Below are positions 13,991-21,191 of a stretch of DNA of 27,892 nt, one piece after another. Each line of letters opens with the position of its first letter. Within the stretch, counting starts at the first letter, position 1. The notes beneath the pieces are model-generated. The model made no database searches. It was not told where the DNA came from and worked only from the letters and a program-made list of their open reading frames with translations. The position numbers and the translations under genes were made by a program. Source of the DNA: VFZS01 sp964353255 (lineage in GTDB: Bacteria > Acidobacteriota > Terriglobia > Bryobacterales > Bryobacteraceae); NCBI GenBank assembly GCA_964353255.1, contig CAYGVJ010000071.1, positions 1-27,892 on the forward strand, in the 5' to 3' direction.

Positions 13991-14932
13991 TCAAAGTCGT
14001 GTCTGTCGCATCATCGGGAACAGATTCTTGAACAACTGGAGCAGTCCCGGCCCCGCCGCCACAACCAGCATGGAAGGCAGGATGAAAAAGAAAATCGGGA
14101 ACACCAGCTTGACCCCGATCTTGGCCGCGCGCTCCTCGGCGTCCTGCCGCCGGCGGACGCGCATGAAGTCGGAGTGCGTGCGCAGGGAGTCGGCGATGCT
14201 GGCGCCGAAACGGTCGGCCTGCACCAGCGTGGCCACCAGCTTGCGGATTTCCGGCTCCCCGGTCCGGGCCGCCAGGTTCTTCAGGGCGTCCACGCGGCGC
14301 TTGCCCGCGCGCATCTCCAGCGACACCAGGTTGAATTCCTCGCAGATCTCCGGGTGGGTGATCTCCAGCTCCCGGGCTACGTTGACCGTCGCCTGGTCCA
14401 GGGCCAGGCCCGCCTCCATGCACACTACCAGCAGGTCCAGCGCGTCCGGCAGTGAGAGGCGGAGTTTCTCCTGCCGCCGGCCCACCAAGTGATCCAGCAC
14501 CAGGTTGGGCCCGAAGAAGCCTGCCGCCCCGCCGACTACCAGCACGACGATGCGCAGCACCGGGTTGAGCGTCACGTAGTCGCGCGCAAAGAAGGCCGCC
14601 ACCAGCAGGCCCGCGAACAGCACCACCTTCAGCCCGTAGTAGGTCCGGACCGCCATCTCGGAGCGGTAGCCCGCCGCCATCAGCCGCCGGCGCGCCAGCG
14701 ACACGTCCTCCGGGGAGAGCGGCACCTTCTCGCCCACGTACTCGATCACGCGCACCAGGAACCGCCTGCGGGGCGGCGCACCCGCCAGGCCCACCGGCGC
14801 CGGCCCCGTCACGTCCAGCGGCCCGCCCAAGCGTTCGCTGATGCTCAGCGGCTTGACGTACAGCCGATAGCCGTACACCGAGATCGCGAACATCAGCACA
14901 CAGAACAGGGCAAAGGAAAGCGCAATCGCCAT
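13991..14932 (-). CDS. tadC: Tad inner-membrane platform protein TadC
   Basis: A 313-residue type II secretion F-domain protein. The cytoplasmic region contains LSLPDALDLLVVCMEAGLALDQATVNVAREL and RFGASIADSLRTHSDFMRVRRRQDAEERAAKIGVKL in the expected order, with C-terminal membrane helices LVFPIFFFILPSMLVVAAGP. It should form, with TadB, the inner-membrane platform turned by the CpaF ATPase to extrude or retract the Flp pilus. It starts four bases after the tadB stop. Of the two F-domain genes, this downstream one, with LPDALDLL and the 'ILPSMLVVAAGP' end, fits TadC better. Confidence 0.92.
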   Translation of the reverse strand: MAIALSFALFCVLMFAISVYGYRLYVKPLSISERLGGPLDVTGPAPVGLAGAPPRRRFLVRVIEYVGEKVPLSPEDVSLARRRLMAAGYRSEMAVRTYYGLKVVLFAGLLVAAFFARDYVTLNPVLRIVVLVVGGAAGFFGPNLVLDHLVGRRQEKLRLSLPDALDLLVVCMEAGLALDQATVNVARELEITHPEICEEFNLVSLEMRAGKRRVDALKNLAARTGEPEIRKLVATLVQADRFGASIADSLRTHSDFMRVRRRQDAEERAAKIGVKLVFPIFFFILPSMLVVAAGPGLLQLFKNLFPMMRQTRL

Positions 14933-14936
14933 GGTC

Positions 14937-15902
14937 TCACACCTTGATGTTGACGATCTTCCGGATGGTGAAATGCCCCACCACCAGCCCCGCCACCGCG
15001 CCCACGATGATGCGGCGGCCGTCGGGGTCCTGCGCCATCCCTTGCAGGTAACCCGGAGCGACGGCCAGTAGGCCCAGCATCAGCGCGATGGGCATGATGG
15101 TCAGCACCGCCCCGGTGATCCGGCCGTGGGCGGATGCCGCCTTGACCTGCCCCTTGAGCTTGAACCGCTCCCGGATGATATAGGCCAGCTTGGTGAGCAC
15201 CTCGGCCAGGTTGCCGCCGGTCTCGCGTTGCAGCAGCACGGCCGAGACAAAGAACTTCACGTCCAGCAGAGGCACCCGGACGGCCAGGTTCTTCAGCGCC
15301 GTCTCCACCGGAAGCCCGAGGTTCTGCTCGTTGAAAACCTTGCGAACCTCCGGTCCCAGGGGCGCCTGCGACTCCTCCGCCAGCATCTCCAGGCTGATGG
15401 CGAAGGCGTGGCCCGCTCGCATGGCCCGGGCTATGAAATCCAGGGCCTCCGGGAACTGTTCCTCGAAGGCCGCCAGGCGCTTCCGCCGCACGTGCATCAC
15501 GTACAGGTAAGGGGTCAGCCCGAACACGCCGGCCCCTACCAGGATGCTGGCGGTGCGCGAGATCAGCAGCGGGAACCTCGCTCCCACCAGAGCCCCGACC
15601 ATCGTCAGCGCCAGCATCTGGATCAGCAGCGTGTTCAAGGTGGTGTTCAACCCGGCCTGCTGGATGTGGGCGTCCATCTTCCGGACGAAATTGAACCGGC
15701 CCAGCAAAGCCGCCAGCGAAGCCCGGCCCACCTGGACGGTCTCCATCAACACCTTGGTTTCCGCCACCGCCGCGTCGCCGCTGGCCGTCTTCAGCATGGC
15801 CGCGACTTTCTTCTTGCGCTGGGCCTCCAGGAAGCTGAAGCCCAGCCCGATCGACAAAGCGACCAGCGCGAAAACGATCAGGAAAACCAGTACGTAAATC
15901 AT
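14937..15902 (-). CDS. tadB: Tad inner-membrane platform protein TadB
   Basis: A 321-residue membrane protein with an N-terminal helix, a basic stretch QRKKK, two central membrane helices and the GspF/T2SSF domain: EEQFPEALDFIARAMRAGHAFAISLEMLAEE and FFVSAVLLQRETGGNLAEVLTKLAYIIRER. It ends with two further membrane segments. It partners TadC in the pilus platform. The ATG follows the cpaF stop after nine bases, with GGACCGGAG serving as ribosome-binding site, and tadC follows four bases after its own stop, so the three are one transcript. Confidence 0.93.
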   Translation of the reverse strand: MIYVLVFLIVFALVALSIGLGFSFLEAQRKKKVAAMLKTASGDAAVAETKVLMETVQVGRASLAALLGRFNFVRKMDAHIQQAGLNTTLNTLLIQMLALTMVGALVGARFPLLISRTASILVGAGVFGLTPYLYVMHVRRKRLAAFEEQFPEALDFIARAMRAGHAFAISLEMLAEESQAPLGPEVRKVFNEQNLGLPVETALKNLAVRVPLLDVKFFVSAVLLQRETGGNLAEVLTKLAYIIRERFKLKGQVKAASAHGRITGAVLTIMPIALMLGLLAVAPGYLQGMAQDPDGRRIIVGAVAGLVVGHFTIRKIVNIKV

Positions 15903-15911
15903 CTCCGGTCC

Positions 15912-17270
15912 TTAGCTGATCTCGACGGCCGTCTGGAAGATGGCTGGCGGCAACTGGATCCCGGCAGCTCGCAAGCGCTCGGAGAACTTGGGCCGGACGC
16001 CGGTGGGCCGGAACCGGCCCGTGACTTTGCCGTCCGGGCTCACTCCGCTCTTGTCGAAAACGCAGATGTCCTGCGTGGTCACCTGGTCGCCCTCCATCGC
16101 CACGCACTCGGTCAGATGGGTCACCCGGCGCGAGCCGTCGGAGAAGCGGGCGATCTGGATGAACAGGTCCACGGCCGAGCTGACCTGCTGCCGGATGGCG
16201 CGCACGCCCATGTTGGCGTTGGCCATGCCCACCATCACCTCAAGCCGGCTGATGGCGTCCCGCGGGCTGTTGGCGTGGACGGTGGTCAGGGACCCGTCGT
16301 GGCCGGTGTTCATGGCCTGGAGCATGTCCAAGGCCTCCTCGCCGCGCACCTCGCCCACGATAATCCGGTCCGGCCGCATACGCAAAGCGTTGATCACCAG
16401 TTGCCGGATGCGGATCGCCCCCTGGCCTTCGATGTTGGGCGGCCGGGCCTCCATCCGGGCCACGTGCACCTGGCGCAGTTGCAGCTCGGCGGCGTCCTCG
16501 ATGGTCACGATCCGCTCGTCCTCCGGGATGTAGCCGGAGAGCACGTTGAGCAGGGTGGTCTTGCCCGCGCCCGTGCCGCCCGAGATGATCACGTTGAGCC
16601 GGGCCCGCACGCAGGCCTGGCAGATCCGCAACATGCCTTCGGTCAAAGTCAGGTTCCGGACCAGTTCTTCGGCCTGGATAGGGTCGCGCCGGAACCGGCG
16701 GATGGACAGCAGGGGCCCGTCCACCGCTACCGGCGGGATGACCGCGTTGACGCGGGAGCCGTCCGGCAGGCGCGCGTCCACCAGCGGCGAGGACTCGTCC
16801 ACCCGCCGGCCCACGCGCGAGACGATCTTCTCGATGATCCGCAGCAGGTGCCCGTCATCCTTGAACACCACCGGCGTGCGCTGGAGCTTGCCGTTCCTTT
16901 CCACGTAGACCAGCTTGGGCGTGGTCACCAGAATGTCGGAGACGGTGGGGTCCTGGAGCAGGGGCTCCAGCGGCCCCAGCCCGAAGACCTCGTTGAGCAC
17001 CTCCTCGGTTACCCGCTCCTTCTCGATCAGGCTGAGCGGGGTGCGTTCTTCGCTCACCAGCCTGGAAACCGCACTGCGGATCTCCGCCCGCACGCGCTCC
17101 CCGGCGATCGAGGACAGGGCCTCCAGGTTGATCCGCTCCAGCAGCTTGCGGTGCAGCGTGAACTTCAGCTCCTGGTACTCCGGGCTGGTCACCGACGGGC
17201 CGGACAAACGTGACACCCAGCCGAAATCGGCGCCGTCGCTGCCCTGCGTCGCACCGGTGGGGGTGGCCAT
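15912..17270 (-). CDS. cpaF: Tad pilus assembly ATPase CpaF/TadA
   Basis: A 452-residue secretion ATPase of the GspE/VirB11 superfamily that powers Flp pilus assembly as a cytoplasmic hexamer. Visible motifs: Walker A GGTGAGKT (231-238), Asp-box IVTIEDAAELQL, Walker B IIVGEVRGEEALDML (303-317) and His-box NTGHDGSLTTVHANS (321-335). The N-terminal domain contains the typical YPPL-like GLGPLEPLLQDPTVSDILV and the LPDGSRVNAVIPP region. The length and motif order are normal for CpaF. GGAGGA precedes the ATG. Confidence 0.96.
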   Translation of the reverse strand: MATPTGATQGSDGADFGWVSRLSGPSVTSPEYQELKFTLHRKLLERINLEALSSIAGERVRAEIRSAVSRLVSEERTPLSLIEKERVTEEVLNEVFGLGPLEPLLQDPTVSDILVTTPKLVYVERNGKLQRTPVVFKDDGHLLRIIEKIVSRVGRRVDESSPLVDARLPDGSRVNAVIPPVAVDGPLLSIRRFRRDPIQAEELVRNLTLTEGMLRICQACVRARLNVIISGGTGAGKTTLLNVLSGYIPEDERIVTIEDAAELQLRQVHVARMEARPPNIEGQGAIRIRQLVINALRMRPDRIIVGEVRGEEALDMLQAMNTGHDGSLTTVHANSPRDAISRLEVMVGMANANMGVRAIRQQVSSAVDLFIQIARFSDGSRRVTHLTECVAMEGDQVTTQDICVFDKSGVSPDGKVTGRFRPTGVRPKFSERLRAAGIQLPPAIFQTAVEIS

Positions 17271-17292
17271 TGCTACCTACGTCCTCCTGAAT

Positions 17293-18447
17293 CTAAAGCG
17301 CCCACTTGGCTTTACCCTTCTGCGCCTGCACGCCCGCGATCTTCTGGGTCAGCCTGGCGAACTGCCGGCCCAGTTCGCTATTGCCGGGCAACAGGTTGCC
17401 GTGGGCGTAAGCCTCGAACAATTCCGGGTAGTTGTTGGGCAGGCTGGCGTAGATCGGCACGCCCAGGATCCGCTCCACCTCCTCGGATGTGAAATCCGAG
17501 CGCTTCGGCATCCGGTTCAAGATCAGATGCAACCGGCTCTGGGTCAACCCGTAATCCATCAGCGTCTGGGTAACCTGCTTAGCCTGGTGCAACGCCGGCA
17601 GGTCCAGCGTCGCCACCAGGAAGACGTCATCCACATCCTCCAGCAGGTTCATCGAAAGGGCCGTGAGGTTGCGACCCAGGTCCGCGACCACCCAATCGTA
17701 AGTGGAGCGGACGAAACTCAATACGTGGCGGAACGGCTCCGGATCCACGGCACGCCGCAGGCTGACGGCCGGCGGAGCGGGAATGATGTCCAGGTTGCCC
17801 TGACCGTTGGAGACGAGCGCCTTCCAGTAGCTGAGGTCCAGGCGATGGATGTTCTGCACCGCATCCAGCAAGGTGTATGGCGTGGTGGCCTTCATCAGGA
17901 AGCCGACTATGCCCGAGTCCAGGTCGAAATCCGCCAGCAGGATTTCCTGGCTGGTCGCCCGCTGGAGCTCCACCGCAACGTGGCAGGCGATGGTCGTGGC
18001 TCCGCAGCCCCCCTTCGAGGACAGAAAACCCAGCGTCCTGGCCCGCGGGCGAGTCCGCACCTGCCGCTTGGTCCGCTCCGCGGAGGCCCGCTCCAGCGCC
18101 TTGCGCAGCCCGCTTTCCAGGGGCGGGTACAGATACTCGTTGGCCCCGGCCCGGATGGCGGCCAGAATGGTCTCCGGGTCGGAGGAGGTGTTCAGCGCCA
18201 CTACCATGGGAGGCGCAGAGAGAGCTTTCATGCTCCGCAGTGCCTCCTCGAAGGCCTTCAGCGACCGCGTGATGTCGAACAGAAACACCTCCGGGCGCAG
18301 GCGCTCCAACTGCTCCAGGAAATAAGCCCAGTCGCCAATGGCGGATTGCTGCATGACCACACGCGCGGGCAGGTCTTTCAAACATGCCTGGACCTCATCC
18401 CAGAGATCCTGGTTCGAGACTACCAACCCGATGTTCAGCGGGTTCAT
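17293..18447 (-). CDS. cpaE: Tad localization ATPase CpaE/TadZ
   Basis: A 384-residue ParA/MinD-type protein with an N-terminal receiver-like domain (about 1-125; Asp58 in FLFDIT, GANEYLYPPL at the end) and a C-terminal ATPase domain. The deviant Walker A loop is SSKGGCGATT (143-152) with Lys145 as the signature lysine; EILLADFDLDSG and YDWVVADLGRNL follow. CpaE/TadZ proteins position the pilus machine at a cell pole or other site. The receiver may be degenerate: the usual acidic pair at the start of strand 1 is not present (IGLVVSNQD). Fifteen bases separate it from the secretin gene. Confidence 0.93.
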   Translation of the reverse strand: MNPLNIGLVVSNQDLWDEVQACLKDLPARVVMQQSAIGDWAYFLEQLERLRPEVFLFDITRSLKAFEEALRSMKALSAPPMVVALNTSSDPETILAAIRAGANEYLYPPLESGLRKALERASAERTKRQVRTRPRARTLGFLSSKGGCGATTIACHVAVELQRATSQEILLADFDLDSGIVGFLMKATTPYTLLDAVQNIHRLDLSYWKALVSNGQGNLDIIPAPPAVSLRRAVDPEPFRHVLSFVRSTYDWVVADLGRNLTALSMNLLEDVDDVFLVATLDLPALHQAKQVTQTLMDYGLTQSRLHLILNRMPKRSDFTSEEVERILGVPIYASLPNNYPELFEAYAHGNLLPGNSELGRQFARLTQKIAGVQAQKGKAKWAL

Positions 18448-18462
18448 GCGCTGCTGGTCACC

Positions 18463-19980
18463 TCAAGGTTTCGGCGCGGCCGGCGTGCTGGAGGCGGCGG
18501 CCCCGCCGGCGCTGGATGGGGGCTCGGTCTGCACCGGCACCACGGGAACAAACTGCACTCGCGGCGCGGCTTGGGGCTTCGCCTGGAGCTGCTCGACCGG
18601 AACGGTCTCCTGCCCGGGTTGCACCGGGACCGGCCCGGTCACATCCAGGCCCGGGGTCCGGGGCGCACTCGCGGGCGCCCCCTTCAGAAACTCAGCCGGC
18701 ATCTGGGGTGCCGGCACCGGCTGCCCGGCCGGAATGGGCCGGACCAGCTCGGGCGTCACCACCACCAGCAACTCGGTGTTGCTCTTGGTGCGCGCCCGGG
18801 ACTGGAACAGCTTGCCCAGCAGCGGGATATCGCCGAGGCCGGGAATCTTGGAGAAACTCTCGATCACCCGGTTGTCCAGCAGGCCCGCGATGGCGAAGCT
18901 CTGGCCGCTCTCCAGCTCGATTTCCGTGCTGACCCGCCGGGTCGAGATGGCCGGCACCGTGAAGCCCGAGATGATCAGAGCATTGGCGAAGTCCAGCGAG
19001 CTGACCTCCGGTATCACCTGCAAGCGGATGGTCCCGCGCGGCGTCACCGTGGGCGTGAAGTTCAGCCGCACGCCGAATTCCCGCCACTGGATGGTGATAG
19101 CCCCAGCTCCACCCACGCCCGCCTGCACTATCGGCACCGGGAACTCGCCGCCGGCCAGGAAACTGGCCTGCTTGCCGTTGATGGCCAGCAGGTTCGGCTC
19201 CGCCAGAATCTCCAGGAGCCGCTTCTGCTGGAGCGCCCGGATGGTGGCCCCCAGGTTCAGGTCGGCCCGGAACAAGAAGATATTCAGCGCGTCGGTGAGG
19301 GTGAACTGGGACTGCCTGCCCTCGACGCTCACGCGCGGCGCACTGAACTGGCCGGTGGTAACGCTGCCCGGCGTATTCAAAGCCCCGGTGGACACCAGAT
19401 TGGCGCCCAGCTCGGAAGTGGCCCCCCGGTCCACGTTAGCGAAGCGCACCTTCAGCAGGATCTGGGACTCGACCGGCGGCACCTTCACGTGCAACAGGTT
19501 GACCGGCTTGCCCAGCGTGCCAGCGATGGCCACCGCCCGCTCGGCGCTGGCGACGTCCTTCACCGTCCCGCGCACGAACACGTTCTCGCCATCGAGGGTG
19601 ATAGACACATCCTGCCCGGCCAATTCCTGCTTGAGCTGCTCCCGGACCACGTCCAGGCGCAGGGTGCTGGGGCGCACGTGAAGGTCGAAGAGAATCCGGT
19701 TGCCGCCCTGCTGCCACAGCACCAGGCTGGTCTCACCGGGCACTTTGCCATTGACCAGGATCTCCCGCGGGTTGATGGCTACCGCCTCGGCCAGCGCGGG
19801 GTCGGCCACCGCGACACGCTGGATGGTGACCGGGCTCTCCACCACCAGAGATTTCCCTACCGTCACGAACAGATCCCGCGCGCCGGCGGGTTGTTGGGGT
19901 TGGGTCTGCGCGGGCAGCAGAACGGCTGCCAGCAGGAGCGCCACCGAACTGACGATCCACACCTCCAGCTTCCTGCGCAT
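18463..19980 (-). CDS. cpaC: Tad outer-membrane secretin CpaC/RcpA
   Basis: About 505 residues. An N-terminal signal peptide (MRRKLE, then a hydrophobic core ending in LLPAQ) precedes the pilus-secretin N-domain (GKSLVVESPVTIQRVAVADP, VLVNGK-like EILVNGKVPGETSLVLW), a BON-like segment, and the secretin core: LAEPNLLAINGKQASFLAGGEFP, REFGVRLNFTPTV, FAIAGLLDN and IPGLGDIPLLGKLF. About 95 residues of Pro/Val-rich sequence follow the core, longer than most RcpA proteins. The ATG overlaps the cpaB stop (TGATG) and has a GGAGGAG box; a GTG three bases earlier is possible. Confidence 0.95.
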   Translation of the reverse strand: MRRKLEVWIVSSVALLLAAVLLPAQTQPQQPAGARDLFVTVGKSLVVESPVTIQRVAVADPALAEAVAINPREILVNGKVPGETSLVLWQQGGNRILFDLHVRPSTLRLDVVREQLKQELAGQDVSITLDGENVFVRGTVKDVASAERAVAIAGTLGKPVNLLHVKVPPVESQILLKVRFANVDRGATSELGANLVSTGALNTPGSVTTGQFSAPRVSVEGRQSQFTLTDALNIFLFRADLNLGATIRALQQKRLLEILAEPNLLAINGKQASFLAGGEFPVPIVQAGVGGAGAITIQWREFGVRLNFTPTVTPRGTIRLQVIPEVSSLDFANALIISGFTVPAISTRRVSTEIELESGQSFAIAGLLDNRVIESFSKIPGLGDIPLLGKLFQSRARTKSNTELLVVVTPELVRPIPAGQPVPAPQMPAEFLKGAPASAPRTPGLDVTGPVPVQPGQETVPVEQLQAKPQAAPRVQFVPVVPVQTEPPSSAGGAAASSTPAAPKP

Positions 19981-20858
19981 CACGGCTTCTCCTCCGAAGT
20001 GCGTGAAAATGACGCCTCTACCTTCTTCCCGCCGTGAATGACCTCGACTACGACGGGCGGAGGAGGCGGCTTCTCCTTGACGACGAGCGGCGGCGGCGGC
20101 GCCTTACGCCGGGCAGCCCCGCCCGCGCCGGGCAACGCCATCCGCTGTCCGCTGAACAGGTGGGACACGGCGGTTCCGGGCGTCTTCGTGGTCGCGGTGT
20201 CCAGAGGATTCCGCAGGACGAGCTGAATGCGGGTCTCGTTGCTGGCCAGGCTCAGGATCTCCGCCTGCTCCGGCGTCACCAGCAGGTTGACTACCGGAAC
20301 CGAGATGGGCTTGCCCTCCGCGTCTTTCTGGATGTTCTGCGCGGCCGAGAGCACCTCGATGTTCTGCAACAGCGTCTTGGATAGCGTCCCCAGCTCCGGC
20401 GGCGCGTTCGGCGGCGACCCCGCGATCAGGATGTCCACGCGCATGCCCGGCACTACAAAGCCCGACACGCCCACCACCTCGTTGACCCGGACCGCCTCCG
20501 CCCGCATGCCCGGCGGAATCATGGCCGCCAGGCCCGCTCCGGCCCCCTTGGCCGCCAGACGGCTCTCCACGAACGGCTCACCCTGGAAGACGGGCACCAC
20601 GACGCCCCGCCCCACGATGTCCTCCTTCTTCAGGATGGCGTTCTGGGGCACCGGTCCCGGCCAGTCCTGCTCTCTGAGATCGACCTCGCGCACCAGCGTG
20701 CCGACCGTCAGGTTCCGCGAAGCCACCAGGACCTTGGTCGTGGCCGGCTTGGGAGCCGCAGTGCTCAGTTTGCCGGCGATCAGCCTGTAGAACAGCAGCG
20801 TGGCTACCACGGCGACCACGAAGGCAAACGCCAAAACAGAGACGAAACGTTTGTTCAT
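19980..20858 (-). CDS. cpaB: Flp pilus assembly protein CpaB/RcpC
   Basis: A 292-residue protein anchored by an N-terminal membrane helix (residues 5-27), with an SAF domain (VLVASRNLTVGTLVREVDL, DIVGRGVVVPVFQGEPF) and the RcpC/CpaB core (IPPGMRAEAVRVNEVVGVSGFVVPGMRVDIL). This periplasmic component associates with the secretin. The C-terminal 60 residues carry proline runs KAPPPPLVV and KEKPPPPPVVVEV that are not part of the domain and may span or bind the cell wall. AAAGGAA precedes the ATG. The 147-base gap from flp holds a terminator-like hairpin. Confidence 0.93.
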   Translation of the reverse strand: MNKRFVSVLAFAFVVAVVATLLFYRLIAGKLSTAAPKPATTKVLVASRNLTVGTLVREVDLREQDWPGPVPQNAILKKEDIVGRGVVVPVFQGEPFVESRLAAKGAGAGLAAMIPPGMRAEAVRVNEVVGVSGFVVPGMRVDILIAGSPPNAPPELGTLSKTLLQNIEVLSAAQNIQKDAEGKPISVPVVNLLVTPEQAEILSLASNETRIQLVLRNPLDTATTKTPGTAVSHLFSGQRMALPGAGGAARRKAPPPPLVVKEKPPPPPVVVEVIHGGKKVEASFSRTSEEKP

Positions 20859-20942
20859 GCCGGCGTTCCTTTATCAGTCCGTTATGATCTACTGCCCGGG
20901 CCCCTGCGGGCCTTAGCGATGTCCTCCAGGCGTTCTCAGGCG

Positions 20943-20981
20943 AAAACCGGCCCGGGAGCCGGGCTTTCACCCGGCCCCCGG
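20943..20981 (-). terminator. Terminator-like hairpin between flp and cpaB
   Basis: On the minus strand, arms CCGGGGGCCGGG and CCCGGCTCCCGG (one mismatch) close a short TGAAAG-like loop at 20952-20981. GCCGG and a T4 run (20943-20946) follow. Located between the abundant pilin and the assembly genes, it is a likely partial terminator that lets flp be expressed more strongly than the machine. Confidence 0.6.
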
Positions 20982-21005
20982 ACCCAAACTACCGAGTCTA
21001 CACTA

Positions 21006-21191
21006 CTAGCTGGCGCTGGCGGCGGCCTCAGCCAGCCGCGTGTTGGCCTGCGTCCAGATGGTCTGCACGCTGCCGCCTGCGCCGATGAACAGAGCTGCCG
21101 ATGCCAGCGCTACGAACGCCAGAAGCAAAGTGTACTCCACCAAGTCCTGGCCCTGTTCGTCACGCACCAAGTTCTTCAAGTAGCTAATCAT
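21006..21191 (-). CDS. flp: Flp family type IVb pilin
   Basis: A 61-residue prepilin, the structural subunit of the Tad pilus. The leader ends at Gly14, and the sequence after it reads QDLVEYTLLLAFVALASAALF, matching the G/XXXXEY processing motif (Glu19, Tyr20) and hydrophobic spine of Flp pilins. CpaA would cut after Gly14. The short Ala-rich C-terminus is typical. AAGGAG lies nine bases before the ATG. The ATG overlaps the stop of the upstream membrane-protein gene (ATGA), so part of its leader is coding sequence of that gene. Only one pilin gene and no TadE/F pseudopilins are seen in the window. Confidence 0.95.
   Translation of the reverse strand: MISYLKNLVRDEQGQDLVEYTLLLAFVALASAALFIGAGGSVQTIWTQANTRLAEAAASAS

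Noticed and set aside
15126..17213. A 695-residue open frame on the plus strand
   Set aside because: Complementary to tadB and cpaF, both strongly supported; composition is that of an antisense frame.
16915..20037. A 1040-residue open frame on the plus strand
   Set aside because: It lies antisense to cpaF, cpaE and the secretin, which have clear motifs. Its product is low-complexity with no domain. Such long shadows are expected in high-GC DNA.
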